Source of the DNA: Tsuneonella flava
GTDB lineage: Bacteria > Pseudomonadota > Alphaproteobacteria > Sphingomonadales > Sphingomonadaceae
Direction of reading: 5' to 3'
Assembly: GCF_002870965.1 (NCBI RefSeq)
Contig: NZ_PHSO01000006.1
Span: 248,001 to 312,000, forward strand
DNA length: 64,000 bases
Each line of letters starts with the position of its first letter. The first letter of the stretch is position 1. A model generated the notes under the pieces. That model saw only the letters and a list, made by a program, of their open reading frames with translations, had not been told where the DNA came from and did no database searches. The position numbers and the translations under genes are program-made. This document shows positions 27,527 through 41,291 of this stretch, piece by piece.

Positions 27527-28693
27527 TTGCGCGCGACCCCGGAGTTTGATTTTCAGCTTGGCGAGAATGCGGAAATGATTCGCGAAACCACGGCTCGTTT
27601 CGCGGACGAGCAGATCGCGCCGCTGGCGGAACGGGCGGATCGGGAAGACTGGTTTCCGCGCGACCTGTGGCCTGCGATGGGTGAACTGGGCCTGCACGGC
27701 ATGACGGTGGAGCCGGAATGGGGCGGGCTTGGCCTGGGCTATCTCGAACATGTGATCGCGGTGGAGGAAGTCAGCCGCGCATCGGCCAGCGTCGGGCTCA
27801 GCTATGGCGCGCATTCGAACCTGTGCGTCAACCAGATCCGCCGCTGGGGTAACGAGGAACAGAAGGCGAAATATCTGCCCAAACTGATCAGCGGCGAGCA
27901 CGTCGGCTCGCTGGCGATGAGCGAAGCGAGCGCCGGGTCCGATGTCGTATCGATGAAGCTGCGCGCCGATACGGTCGATGGCGGATATGTGCTCAACGGC
28001 ACCAAGTTCTGGATCACCAACGCAACATATGCCGATACGCTGGTGGTCTATGCCAAGACCGCGCCCGAAGGCGGCAGCCGGGGCATCACCGCGTTCCTGA
28101 TCGAGAAGGACATGCCCGGCTTTTCCATCGGGCAAAAGATCGACAAGATGGGGATGCGCGGCAGCCCGACCGCCGAACTGGTGTTCGACGATTGCTTCGT
28201 TCCCGAAGAGAACGTGATGGGCCCGCTCCACGGCGGGGTCGGCGTTCTGATGAGCGGGCTGGACTATGAACGCGTGGTACTGGCCGGATTGCAGCTCGGC
28301 ATCATGCAGGCCTGCCTCGACACGGTGATCCCCTATATCCGCGAGCGCAAACAATTCGGCAAGCCGATCGGAGCGTTCCAGCTGATGCAGGCCAAAGTGG
28401 CGGATATGTACGTCGCCCTGCAATCGGCGCGCGCTTATACATATGCGGTGGCCAAGGCGTGCGACGCGGGGCAGACCACCCGCTTCGACGCAGCGGGCGC
28501 GATCCTGCTGGCCAGCGAAAATGCCTTCAAGGTCGCGGCAGAGGCGGTGCAGGCGCTGGGCGGTGCCGGTTATACCAAAGACTGGCCGGTCGAACGCTAT
28601 CTGCGCGATGCCAAGCTGCTCGATATCGGCGCGGGGACGAACGAAATCCGGCGGATGCTGATCGGCCGCGAACTGATCGGGGCAGCGGGGTGA
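27527..28693 (+). CDS. ivd: Isovaleryl-CoA dehydrogenase
   Basis: FAD-dependent oxidation of isovaleryl-CoA to 3-methylcrotonyl-CoA in leucine breakdown; 388 aa. It has acyl-CoA dehydrogenase motifs: [37 protein letters not shown]-like ([12 protein letters not shown]) and the isovaleryl-type catalytic glutamate in DYERVVLAG. The TTG at 27527 is the likely start because AGGAGA ends 6 bp before it. The stop overlaps the carboxylase beta start by 4 bp, which supports the leucine pathway assignment over other acyl-CoA dehydrogenases. Confidence 0.92.
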   Translation: MRATPEFDFQLGENAEMIRETTARFADEQIAPLAERADREDWFPRDLWPAMGELGLHGMTVEPEWGGLGLGYLEHVIAVEEVSRASASVGLSYGAHSNLCVNQIRRWGNEEQKAKYLPKLISGEHVGSLAMSEASAGSDVVSMKLRADTVDGGYVLNGTKFWITNATYADTLVVYAKTAPEGGSRGITAFLIEKDMPGFSIGQKIDKMGMRGSPTAELVFDDCFVPEENVMGPLHGGVGVLMSGLDYERVVLAGLQLGIMQACLDTVIPYIRERKQFGKPIGAFQLMQAKVADMYVALQSARAYTYAVAKACDAGQTTRFDAAGAILLASENAFKVAAEAVQALGGAGYTKDWPVERYLRDAKLLDIGAGTNEIRRMLIGRELIGAAG

Positions 28694-30297
28694 CCGCCCC
28701 CATCCTCCCCACTAAGCTCGACCGCGAAAGCCCCGAAGCCAAAGCGCGGTTTGCGCATAACCGGGCGCTGGCCGAAGACCTGCGCGCCAGAGTGGCGGAG
28801 GCGGCGCTGGGTGGCAGCGAGAAGCACCGCGAGCGCCATGTCGCGCGGGGCAAGCTGTTGCCGCGCGAACGGGTGGAGCGGTTGCTCGATCCCGGTTCGC
28901 CCTTCCTTGAGATCGGCCAGCTTGCCGCCAACGGGATGTACGAAGGCGATGTCAGCGGCGCATCGATGATCTGCGGCATCGGGCGGGTATCGGGCCGTCA
29001 GGTGATGATCGTGTGCAACGATCCCACGGTAAAGGGCGGCAGCTATTACCCGATGACGGTGAAGAAGCATCTGCGCGCGCAAGAAATCGCGCAGGAAAAC
29101 CGGCTGCCGTGCGTGTATCTGGTCGATAGCGGCGGGGCCAACCTGCCCTATCAGGCAGAGGTGTTCCCCGACCGCGATCACTTCGGGCGCATCTTCTTCA
29201 ATCAGGCGAATATGTCCGCGCTGGGCATTCCGCAGATCGCCTGCGTGATGGGCTCTTGCACAGCCGGGGGCGCCTATGTCCCGGCGATGAGCGACGAGAC
29301 AGTGATCGTCCGCAATCAGGGCACCATCTTCCTCGCCGGGCCGCCTTTGGTAAAGGCCGCGACAGGCGAGGAAATCAGTGCCGAGGATCTGGGCGGCGGC
29401 GATCTGCACGCGAAGAAGAGCGGCGTGGTTGATCATCTGGCGGAGAATGACGAGCACGCGCTGACTATCGTGCGCGATATCGTGTCGCATCTGGGCGACA
29501 ATCCGCAGGCCGCCGCTGCCGTGCGGATCGAAGAACCGCGCCCGCCGCGATACGATACCGACGATCTCTATGCGTTGATCCCCGAAGACGTGCGCGCGCC
29601 ATACGATGTCCACGAAGTGATCGCCCGGCTTGTCGACGGCAGCGAGTTCCACGAGTTCAAGGCGCAATACGGCAGCACGCTGGTGTGCGGCTTCGCGCAT
29701 ATCTGGGGAATGCCGGTGGCGATCCTGGCGAACAATGGCGTACTGTTCAGCGAAAGCGCACAGAAAGGCGCGCATTTCATCGAACTGACCTGCCAGCGGC
29801 GCATCCCTTTACTGTTCCTGCAGAATATCTCCGGCTTCATGGTTGGCGGGAAATACGAAGCGGAAGGGATCGCTAAGCACGGTGCCAAGCTGGTGACAGC
29901 CGTGGCCACTGCCACCGTGCCCAAGATCACCGTGGTGATCGGCGGCAGCTTCGGCGCGGGCAATTACGGGATGTGCGGGCGCGCCTATGCCCCGCGCTTC
30001 CTGTTCACATGGCCCAATGCCCGAATCAGCGTGATGGGCGGCGAACAGGCCGCCAGCGTGCTGGCCACTGTCCACCGCGATGCCGACAAATGGTCGACGG
30101 AAGAGGCAGAGGCGTTCAAAGCCCCGATCCGCCAGAAATACGAAGACGAAGGCAACCCCTACTACGCCACCGCCCGCCTGTGGGACGATGGCGTGATCGA
30201 CCCGGTGCAGACACGGGATGTCCTCGCCCTCAGCCTCGCCGCAGCTCTCGAAGCACCGATCCCCGAACGCCCCGCGTTTGGGGTGTTCCGGATGTAG
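28690..30297 (+). CDS. 3-Methylcrotonyl-CoA carboxylase beta (carboxyltransferase) subunit
   Basis: Transfers CO2 from biotin to 3-methylcrotonyl-CoA in leucine catabolism; 535 aa. The sequence begins with a GTG overlapping the ivd stop (GTGA). It carries the biotin-dependent carboxyltransferase N and C domains: [50 protein letters not shown], and [14 protein letters not shown]. The AYVPAM/FMVG pattern and the ivd partner favour the methylcrotonyl enzyme over the propionyl one. The biotin-carrying alpha subunit is not in the window, so it must be encoded elsewhere. Confidence 0.92.
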   Translation: MTAPILPTKLDRESPEAKARFAHNRALAEDLRARVAEAALGGSEKHRERHVARGKLLPRERVERLLDPGSPFLEIGQLAANGMYEGDVSGASMICGIGRVSGRQVMIVCNDPTVKGGSYYPMTVKKHLRAQEIAQENRLPCVYLVDSGGANLPYQAEVFPDRDHFGRIFFNQANMSALGIPQIACVMGSCTAGGAYVPAMSDETVIVRNQGTIFLAGPPLVKAATGEEISAEDLGGGDLHAKKSGVVDHLAENDEHALTIVRDIVSHLGDNPQAAAAVRIEEPRPPRYDTDDLYALIPEDVRAPYDVHEVIARLVDGSEFHEFKAQYGSTLVCGFAHIWGMPVAILANNGVLFSESAQKGAHFIELTCQRRIPLLFLQNISGFMVGGKYEAEGIAKHGAKLVTAVATATVPKITVVIGGSFGAGNYGMCGRAYAPRFLFTWPNARISVMGGEQAASVLATVHRDADKWSTEEAEAFKAPIRQKYEDEGNPYYATARLWDDGVIDPVQTRDVLALSLAAALEAPIPERPAFGVFRM

Positions 30298-30309
30298 GCC
30301 GCCATTCGT

Positions 30310-30945
30310 TTGCCCACCGCTACACAATGCAAGCCGCACTGGCTGTCACGCATCGCGTGGCGGACGCTACTGACGCTCTACCGCTGGAAAGGCTGGAAAG
30401 TCGAAGGGCACCATCCGGATGTTGGCAAATGCGTCATCACCGGCGCGCCGCATACGTCGAACTGGGATTTCGTGTTCTTCCTCGGCGGGGTGCACCATTT
30501 CGGGATGCAGCCCAGTTTCATGGGCAAACACACACTGTTCAAATGGCCGATGACCCGGTTCATGCGCGATATGGGCGGCATTTCGGTCGATCGGTCGCGG
30601 CAGTCGAACTATGTCGGGCAGGTGGCGCAGGCCTTTGCCGAGGCGGACGAACTGGCACTGGTCGTAGCACCGGAAGGATCGCGCAATTCGAACGGGCGCT
30701 GGCGCAGCGGGTTCTACCATATCGCCCATGCCGCCGGGGTGCCGATCGTGCCCGGCTGGGTCGATCATGCAACGAAGCGCGGCGGGCTGGGTCCGCCGAT
30801 CATGCCGACCGGCGATTTCGCCGCCGATCTGGCCAAAATCGCCGCATTCTATCGCTCGGTCCGCCCCGATTGCCCGCGGTTTGAAGAACTTGCCCGTCAG
30901 GCTATCGAACAATCGGGGCTTCACGCGGGGCCGGACGCACTCTAG
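30310..30945 (+). CDS. Lysophospholipid acyltransferase family protein
   Basis: A 211-aa LPLAT-fold protein with the catalytic HX4D as HTSNWD (about residues 48-53) and PEGSR (about 121-125). It is shorter than the plsC at 2531-3229 and has only a weak N-terminal hydrophobic stretch. The start is a TTG at 30310 with no strong ribosome site; no in-frame ATG is available before the catalytic motif. It follows the carboxylase gene by 12 bp and precedes a TetR regulator. Its substrate is unknown; phospholipid or acyl-lipid acylation is inferred from the fold. Confidence 0.8.
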   Translation: MPTATQCKPHWLSRIAWRTLLTLYRWKGWKVEGHHPDVGKCVITGAPHTSNWDFVFFLGGVHHFGMQPSFMGKHTLFKWPMTRFMRDMGGISVDRSRQSNYVGQVAQAFAEADELALVVAPEGSRNSNGRWRSGFYHIAHAAGVPIVPGWVDHATKRGGLGPPIMPTGDFAADLAKIAAFYRSVRPDCPRFEELARQAIEQSGLHAGPDAL

Positions 30946-30979
30946 ATTGCGCCAGAACCATTTGAGCGGAGCCGAATCC

Positions 30980-31627
30980 TTGCCCTCCCCCGATGCGAGC
31001 CACAGCACCGAACGCGCGCGCTTTGTGGAAGTTGCGCGCAAGCTGGTCGAGCAGAACGGCGACGGCATCACGCTGGGCATGGTCGCCAGCGCTGCCGGTG
31101 TCCCCCGTGCACGGGTAGAGGCGCATTTCGCTGACGATAACGAAATGATCGATGCGATCGTCGAGACATGGTTCGTCGATCATATCGCCGCGATGGAAGA
31201 AGTGCTGGCCGCCGATCTGCCACCCAATCGCAAGATGTATGAATTCTTCGTCCGCCGGTTTCGTATCCATCGCGGCCGCTACCGCGCCGATCCGGCGACG
31301 TTCGAAGTTTATTGCGAACTGGGCGCGGCGCATTTCGAGCGGGTCGAAAGCTACGTTGATCTGGCCGATCATTACCTGTGCGAACTGATCGCGCAGGCAC
31401 AGGCCGATGGGGCATTTCCGGGGCTGGAGATCGATCAGGCGCTGTCGCTGATCAACCAGATGGTGTTTCCTTACACTATGGCGGAAGTGCTGACTTATAT
31501 GGACGACCGGCTGAGCGAGGAAAAGCTCGCCGCTATCGTCGATACGATGTTCGTTGGCCTGTCGGCGGCAAACCGCGGCGCCAGCGGGATCGCCCGGATC
31601 GCCGCTGTGCAGGGGCGAAGCGGGTAG
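30980..31627 (+). CDS. TetR-family transcriptional regulator
   Basis: About 215 aa. An N-terminal helix-turn-helix domain (ITLGMVASAAGVPRARVEAHFAD at about residues 30-52) is followed by an all-helical ligand-binding domain. The TTG at 30980 is the likely start, with GAGCGGAG eleven bases before it; reading further upstream overlaps the acyltransferase. It sits at the end of the ivd-carboxylase-acyltransferase string and may control it, but no operator was identified. Confidence 0.82.
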   Translation: MPSPDASHSTERARFVEVARKLVEQNGDGITLGMVASAAGVPRARVEAHFADDNEMIDAIVETWFVDHIAAMEEVLAADLPPNRKMYEFFVRRFRIHRGRYRADPATFEVYCELGAAHFERVESYVDLADHYLCELIAQAQADGAFPGLEIDQALSLINQMVFPYTMAEVLTYMDDRLSEEKLAAIVDTMFVGLSAANRGASGIARIAAVQGRSG

Positions 31628-31687
31628 CTTAGGGCGCAGGGCGCGTTGAGAACGCACGCCTGACAATCGCACTTAACAAGAATAGCT

Positions 31688-31892
31688 GGGCCCCGGATCA
31701 AATCCGGGGCGACGTTGTGCGATGCTATAGGTAGGTGCGGAGATGCGATATGCACGTACCGAACCGGTGCACTTCATTCGCCTCTCCAGTGAGCCACCTC
31801 CGTTGCCGTCACCCCAGCCCCCGAGCCGGGGTCCAGCTTCCGCTGTGGCACGGCCGAAAATTAACGGGGCCCCGGATCAGGTGCGGGACGGC
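31688..31892. repeat. Palindromic repeat family 2, three units
   Basis: Three units occur: GGCCCCGGATCAAATCCGGGGC near 31688, a diverged inverted unit with CCGAGCCGGGGT at 31808-31837, and GGGGCCCCGGATCAGG near 31866. They fill the 300-bp gap between the TetR gene and the 5'-nucleotidase, which holds no other credible feature. Confidence 0.65.
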
Positions 31893-31931
31893 TGACGGCG
31901 ATGAACTCTGTCCCTAAGCCAAAGTCATCCC

Positions 31932-33677
31932 CTAGCTGCCGATGACTGTCACTCGCCCGCCTTTGGGCAAGGACCGCACATCGCCGCCGGGCAGTTGCAG
32001 CCATGCCTCCATCGCATCGACATCGAGCGGGCCGACAGTCGGTTCGGTTCCCTGTTTGAACAGCGTGAAGCCATCGCCGCCGGTCGAAAGAAACGAATTC
32101 ATCGTCACCCGATAATGCGCGGCCGGATCGATCGGTTTGCCATCGAGGGTGGCGCGCACCACCCGTTGCCCCACAGGCTTTGCCGGGTCGAGCGTCATCG
32201 CAAACCCGTGCGAGACGGAGAACACCTTGTTTTCGCTGCTGTCGCCATACTGCTGTTCGAGCAGGTCGAGCAATTGCTGCCCGGTATATGTCATCGTCAC
32301 CAGCGTATTGCCGAACGGCTGGACCGCGTAGATATCGCCAAAGGTCACTGTGCCATCGGGCGCCGGGCGCAGGTCTGCGCGGATGCCGCCGGGGTTCATC
32401 AACGCGATCTGCCCCCCTGCTTCGCGCGTGGCCGCCAGTTGTGCGTCAGCAATCAGATCGCCCAGCGTATTTTCCACGCCCTGCTTGAGCGCGGCACCGG
32501 ACAATTTGCCCACCGGGCGATTGGTCGCGGCGCTCGCAGCCGCGGCATATTTGGCCACATAAGCGGCAATAGCAGGGTCCGGCGTATAAGTGGTGAAGGC
32601 CGGGTCCGCCGGGCGTCCATCGCCCGCTGCCGGGCTGATGCTCTGCACCGGAATGTTCTTCGCCTTCACGCTCACGACCGTATCGGTCGCCGGGTCGATA
32701 TTCAGCGCGATATCGGTGATTTCGGTCCCGCCATAGCCGGCCTGCGTCACCAGAAAGCGGCGCGAGGGATCGACCGTAGCGAAATCGCAGACGTAACTGC
32801 GGTGCGTATGCCCCGACAGCACGATGCTGACCCGCGGGTCCAGCCGCTCGAGGATCGGCTTGAGATCGCCCGAGATAGCACCGCAGCCTGTGAAATTCGC
32901 ACCCGGTTCGGGCACCAGTCCCTGATGGATTGCCACGACGATGGCATCGACGCCCTGCCCCGTCAGCGCACCGACCGCCTTGTTGATCGCATCGGCTTCA
33001 TCACCGAAAGTCAGGCCCTTCACGCCCGAAGGATCGACAATCGATGGCGTACCTTTCAGCGTCAGGCCGATAACCCCCACTGCCACTGCGCGCGCGCCGG
33101 AACCAAACCGCTTGATCCCGTAAGCCGGGAATAGCGTATCGCCATCGGGCATCGTCACATTCGCTGCCAGAAACGGGAAGTTCGCGCCTCTGTATGGGTT
33201 TTCGACCGCGCATGGCTGGCGCAGCGTATATTTCTCGCACCCGCCCGCCTGCAAGCGTTTCAGCTCTCGCCAGCCCCGGTCGAATTCGTGATTGCCGACG
33301 GCGTTGAAATCGATGCCGATACGATTCATCACGCCAATGGTCGGCTCGTCGAGAAACAGCGAGCTGACCAGCGGGCTGGCGCTGATCATATCGCCTGCCG
33401 AAACCGCCATGCTGTATTCGTTCTGCGCGCGGGTTTTCGCCACGGCATCGGCAAACCATGCTGCACCCCCGGCATAGACGGTCTGCTTGCCACCGTGCCC
33501 GTCTTCCAGTTCGAGCGGCCGCTTGATCGGTTCGAGGTTGCCGTGAAAATCGTTGATCCCCACCAGCCGCACAGTCACAGGCGCATCAGGCGTCGGCGCA
33601 GTCGCCGTATGGGTGGGAACGGTGGCGCAGGCGGCGAGGCCAAGCGCGAGCGGAATCGCAAGGAAATGACGCAGCAT
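31932..33677 (-). CDS. Periplasmic 5'-nucleotidase / 2',3'-cyclic phosphodiesterase lipoprotein
   Basis: Hydrolyses extracellular nucleotides; about 581 aa. The signal peptide ends in a lipobox LAAC. The calcineurin-like metal-binding motifs are present: INDFHGN, GNHEFDRG and SGHTHRSYV, followed by a C-terminal 5'-nucleotidase domain with NPGGIRADL. The ATG at 33677 was chosen; an in-frame GTG lies five codons earlier. It could scavenge phosphate or nucleosides, but no Pho box was seen upstream. Confidence 0.9.
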   Translation of the reverse strand: MLRHFLAIPLALGLAACATVPTHTATAPTPDAPVTVRLVGINDFHGNLEPIKRPLELEDGHGGKQTVYAGGAAWFADAVAKTRAQNEYSMAVSAGDMISASPLVSSLFLDEPTIGVMNRIGIDFNAVGNHEFDRGWRELKRLQAGGCEKYTLRQPCAVENPYRGANFPFLAANVTMPDGDTLFPAYGIKRFGSGARAVAVGVIGLTLKGTPSIVDPSGVKGLTFGDEADAINKAVGALTGQGVDAIVVAIHQGLVPEPGANFTGCGAISGDLKPILERLDPRVSIVLSGHTHRSYVCDFATVDPSRRFLVTQAGYGGTEITDIALNIDPATDTVVSVKAKNIPVQSISPAAGDGRPADPAFTTYTPDPAIAAYVAKYAAAASAATNRPVGKLSGAALKQGVENTLGDLIADAQLAATREAGGQIALMNPGGIRADLRPAPDGTVTFGDIYAVQPFGNTLVTMTYTGQQLLDLLEQQYGDSSENKVFSVSHGFAMTLDPAKPVGQRVVRATLDGKPIDPAAHYRVTMNSFLSTGGDGFTLFKQGTEPTVGPLDVDAMEAWLQLPGGDVRSLPKGGRVTVIGS

Positions 33678-33823
33678 TTCCTGCACCTGCACCGCTACGA
33701 TTGCGGCTTCAAGACAAAATCCTGCTGCTTCCGTCCCTTGGCCGCTGACCTCTCAGGGAACCAGCACCCGCTGACTTGGTTGATTTCAATATGCATGGGC
33801 GGGGCATTCAAAGGAATTGCCTC

Positions 33824-34471
33824 ATGGAACCAACACAAGGCACTGTTATTTCTTTATTATTGTTACTTTCTGTCGCTGCACTAATTTTGTTTGCTGTATA
33901 TCGGTCCCGCCGAACTACCGGGCTACGCGAGCGGTTTGGAGATGCCGAATACGACCGCATACTCGAACACCGCGGCTCCCGAGCTAGTGCAGAGGCCGAT
34001 CTGGTCGCACGTAAAAGGAGCGTAGCAAAGCTGGTGCTGCGCCCGCTCGACGCAGGCGAACGCAGACACTTTACGAATCGATGGATCGCCGCGAAAAGTC
34101 GCTTCGTCGACAATCCGAGACTCGCGGTTGGCGATGCCGACGCAGCGATCGGCGCGGCAATGGCTGCGTGCGGTTATCCGATCGGCGATTTCAACTCCCG
34201 TTACGAAGCACTGACTGTCAGACACAGAGAGGTTGCCCGCCATTATCGGGCCGGTCACGATATCGTACTCAAACACGCAAGCGGGGAAGCCTCGACCGGA
34301 GATCTGCGTCAGGCGATGATCCATTTCGAGGTGCTGTTCGAAGAACTGCTCGCCTATGGATACATGATCGACAGCAATCTGCGGCACAGAAATGCAAATG
34401 TCGCGTTCAATGCTGAGGCTGCCGCCAATGCGCCCGTTTCCCGAAAGAAAATAGCGGCGTTGGCGGACTGA
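33824..34471 (+). CDS. Membrane-anchored protein of unknown function
   Basis: A 215-aa protein with one N-terminal TM helix (about residues 9-27), then a soluble, Arg/Ala-rich helical domain. Segments such as LRERFGDAEYDRI, LRPLDAGERRHFTNRW, GDFNSRYEAL and DLRQAMIHFEVLFEELL resemble a hypothetical family I have seen in sphingomonads and other bacteria, but I know of no function. AAAGGA before the ATG at 33824 supports the start. Confidence 0.7.
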   Translation: MEPTQGTVISLLLLLSVAALILFAVYRSRRTTGLRERFGDAEYDRILEHRGSRASAEADLVARKRSVAKLVLRPLDAGERRHFTNRWIAAKSRFVDNPRLAVGDADAAIGAAMAACGYPIGDFNSRYEALTVRHREVARHYRAGHDIVLKHASGEASTGDLRQAMIHFEVLFEELLAYGYMIDSNLRHRNANVAFNAEAAANAPVSRKKIAALAD

Positions 34472-34618
34472 TCGATTCCGCGATCAGGAGCGATCCGAGC
34501 CATCGCGCACCCATCTTACCAGTTCTCGCGACGGTAATTTTTACCACAGGACTGTCCCCAAACCGGACAGCGACAATCTTGGCCGCGCATGACGGGGGCA
34601 AAAGTGTAATAATGGGAT

Positions 34619-35761
34619 GTGACGACACCTTCATCCCAGCCCGCAGCAAGCCTGCCGACGCAAGCGATGCGCTTCCATTTCATGGATGCGGCACGCGCTA
34701 TGTTCATGATGTTCGGAATACCGTTCCACGCGGCCCTGGCATTCACGGCGCTGCCGTGGGTAATCCATGCAGATCGCCACAGCGATGCGCTGAAGGTAGT
34801 GCCGCTGACTCTCAGTGAATTCCGCTTGCCGGGCTTCTTTTTGATCGCGGGCTTCTTCGCTGCCCTCCTGCTGGAGCGGCGCGCACCGCGCGAATGGATG
34901 GCAAACCGGGTGCAGCGTCTCGGTCTGCCGCTAATCGCCGGAATGGTGACGATCGTTCCACTGCAAAACATGGTGCTGAACCATGCGACAGGCAGCAATC
35001 CGCTCGATCATGGCGATTGGTCGCAGGGGCTGCTGTCGCACCTGTGGTTCCTGCCGGTGCTGCTCTATATGTGTGCGCTGCTGGCGGTCTGCTGGCCGAT
35101 TGTCCGCCGGGCAAAGGTGCCTGATGTGGCTGTCGGGTGGCTGATCCTTGGTTATACCGCGTGGACGCTGGGGATCATTTACGCAGTCAATCACGATCAC
35201 GGCGTTTTGCGCCCATTCGGTGGTCTGATCGATTTGGCAGCCGTGCTGATGTATGGCCCATTCTTCGCGTGGGGCGTCGCCGTGCGGCGCAACCCCCAGG
35301 CGTTTGCCCGGTTGCTGCGGCCCAGCCTTGCAATGGCAATTATTGGCCTGTTGGCTCTATCTTTGAACCTCGGGCTGCCGAACGACGGATCGCACTTCGA
35401 TGTCGCGCGTGGATATGCACTCGATGCAATATCTTCGGTCGCCCTGGTGCAAGTCGCGATGGCCGCCGCTGCCCGGTTTCTCGATCGCGAATCGGCCACG
35501 GTGAGGAAGCTGGTCGATGCCTCGCTGACGATTTACCTCGTCCACCACCCGATCATTATCGCGCTGGTCGCACTTACCGCGGGAATGGCTCTGCCGCCAA
35601 TTCCCGCATGGGCCGCGATCTGCATGATTACACTCGTGCTGTCCTACGGCATTCACGCCTTGCTGCGGCACAGCCCGCTGTTGCTCTATCTGTTCAACGG
35701 CGTGAAACCGAAGGATCGCCGGGCGCGGGCAGAGGGCGTTGTTGCCCCAGCTCAAAGCTGA
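34619..35761 (+). CDS. Acyltransferase-3 family membrane protein
   Basis: A 380-aa integral membrane O-acyltransferase of the acyltransferase-3 family (as in OafA, MdoC or NodX types), with about ten TM helices. The N-terminal segment RFHFMDAARAMFMMFGIPFH carries the family's typical first-helix arginine and histidine area. It probably decorates surface sugars or glucans. The GTG at 34619 is a weak start; an in-frame ATG at 34667 begins right before the conserved part. It converges on gyrB. Confidence 0.82.
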   Translation: MTTPSSQPAASLPTQAMRFHFMDAARAMFMMFGIPFHAALAFTALPWVIHADRHSDALKVVPLTLSEFRLPGFFLIAGFFAALLLERRAPREWMANRVQRLGLPLIAGMVTIVPLQNMVLNHATGSNPLDHGDWSQGLLSHLWFLPVLLYMCALLAVCWPIVRRAKVPDVAVGWLILGYTAWTLGIIYAVNHDHGVLRPFGGLIDLAAVLMYGPFFAWGVAVRRNPQAFARLLRPSLAMAIIGLLALSLNLGLPNDGSHFDVARGYALDAISSVALVQVAMAAAARFLDRESATVRKLVDASLTIYLVHHPIIIALVALTAGMALPPIPAWAAICMITLVLSYGIHALLRHSPLLLYLFNGVKPKDRRARAEGVVAPAQS

Positions 35762-35782
35762 CCCGGTAAATTCGCCGCGCGA

Positions 35783-39836
<4,054 letters not shown>

Positions 39837-39866
39837 AACCCGTTCAGACAACGGGAGAAAGCAGAC

Positions 39867-41291
39867 ATGATCGCACGTTTCCTGGCCGGTGTGGCCGCAC
39901 TCAGCCTCGCCATTCCTGCCGCTGCACAAGTTCCGACCGGCCAGATGGGCAAGCTGCGCCCCGATCAAAGCCAGTTCTTCGATCTCTACAAGGAACTGGT
40001 CGAAACCGACACCTCTCCCGATAACGGCAACTGCACCGTCGCCTCTGCTCAGCTTGCCACGCGACTGGAAGCTGCAGGCATTCCGAAAGACTGGATCACG
40101 CAGTTTTCCGTGCCCGAACACCCGAAGGACGGCGGGATCGTGGTCGTCTATCCCGGCACTTCCAAAACGCTGAAGCCGATGCTGCTGCTCGGCCATATCG
40201 ATGTCGTGAATGCAAAGCGTTCCGACTGGGTGCGCGATCCGTTCAAGGTGGTCGAAGAAAACGGCTATTACTATGCCCGCGGCATTGTGGACGACAAGTT
40301 CATGTCGTCCGTGTGGGCAGACACCCTCATCCGTTTTGCCAAGGACAAGTACAAGCCTGCTCGCACCGTGAAGATGGCGCTGACCTGCGGCGAAGAAACC
40401 GATACGGCGTTTAACGGCGCACAGTATCTGGCCTCTAACAAGCTGCCGCTGATCGATGCGGAATTCGCACTGAACGAAGGCGGCGGCGGGCGCACCGATG
40501 GCAAGGGTCATCTGGTGGTCCAGACCATTCAGGTAGGTGAGAAAGTCTATCAGGATTACACTCTGACTACGACCAATCCCGGTGGGCACAGCTCTCAGCC
40601 CGTGCCGCAAAACGCGATCTATGAAATGGCGGACGCCATCGAGAAAGTACGCGCACACGAATTCCCTGCCGAATTGAACGACACCACCCGCGCTTTCTTC
40701 GCCAAGGCGGGCGCAATGCGTTCGGACGAACTGGGCAAGGCAATGGTCGCGATCTCCAAAAACGTGAACGACAAGGCCGCGCTGTCTATCGTCGATCAGG
40801 ACAAGGCGATGCATTCGATGCTGCGCACCACCTGCGTGGCGACGACGATCGATGGCGGCCATGCCGTGAATGCCCTGCCGCAACATGTCGACGCGAACAT
40901 CAACTGCCGGATTTTCCCCGGCCACACCCCGGCGGAAATCAAGGATACGCTGGCCAAAGTGATCGGCAATCCCGCTGTAGAGATTGCTTATCGCCGCGAT
41001 GACAAACCGCTGGCCAAGGCACCGCCGCTCGATCCCAAGCTGATCGGCCCGATGGAGAAGCTGGCCGCGAAATATTATCCCGGCGTTCCAGTCGTGCCCA
41101 GCATGTCCACCGGCGCGACCGACGGGGTTTACACCAGTGGCGCCGGCATTCCGACATATGGTGTGCCCAGCCTGTGGGTCGATCCCGATGGCAATGGCAC
41201 CCACGGCCTGAACGAACGCGTCGAAGTGAAGGCGGTCTACACCGCCCGCGATTACCTGTTCGATCTGGTCAAAGAGCTGGCGAACAAGTGA
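39867..41291 (+). CDS. Exported M20-family metallopeptidase
   Basis: A secreted peptidase/deacylase of 474 aa with a signal peptide ending AAAQ. The M20 metal-binding pattern is present: LLGHIDVV, DDKFMSSVW and CGEETDT, with a dimerisation domain inserted at about residues 230-370, and a C-terminal metal-binding His in THGLNERVE. Its substrate is probably a dipeptide or an N-acyl amino acid. It is followed without gap by an AMP-dependent ligase, with a 4-bp overlap of stop and start. Confidence 0.88.
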   Translation: MIARFLAGVAALSLAIPAAAQVPTGQMGKLRPDQSQFFDLYKELVETDTSPDNGNCTVASAQLATRLEAAGIPKDWITQFSVPEHPKDGGIVVVYPGTSKTLKPMLLLGHIDVVNAKRSDWVRDPFKVVEENGYYYARGIVDDKFMSSVWADTLIRFAKDKYKPARTVKMALTCGEETDTAFNGAQYLASNKLPLIDAEFALNEGGGGRTDGKGHLVVQTIQVGEKVYQDYTLTTTNPGGHSSQPVPQNAIYEMADAIEKVRAHEFPAELNDTTRAFFAKAGAMRSDELGKAMVAISKNVNDKAALSIVDQDKAMHSMLRTTCVATTIDGGHAVNALPQHVDANINCRIFPGHTPAEIKDTLAKVIGNPAVEIAYRRDDKPLAKAPPLDPKLIGPMEKLAAKYYPGVPVVPSMSTGATDGVYTSGAGIPTYGVPSLWVDPDGNGTHGLNERVEVKAVYTARDYLFDLVKELANK

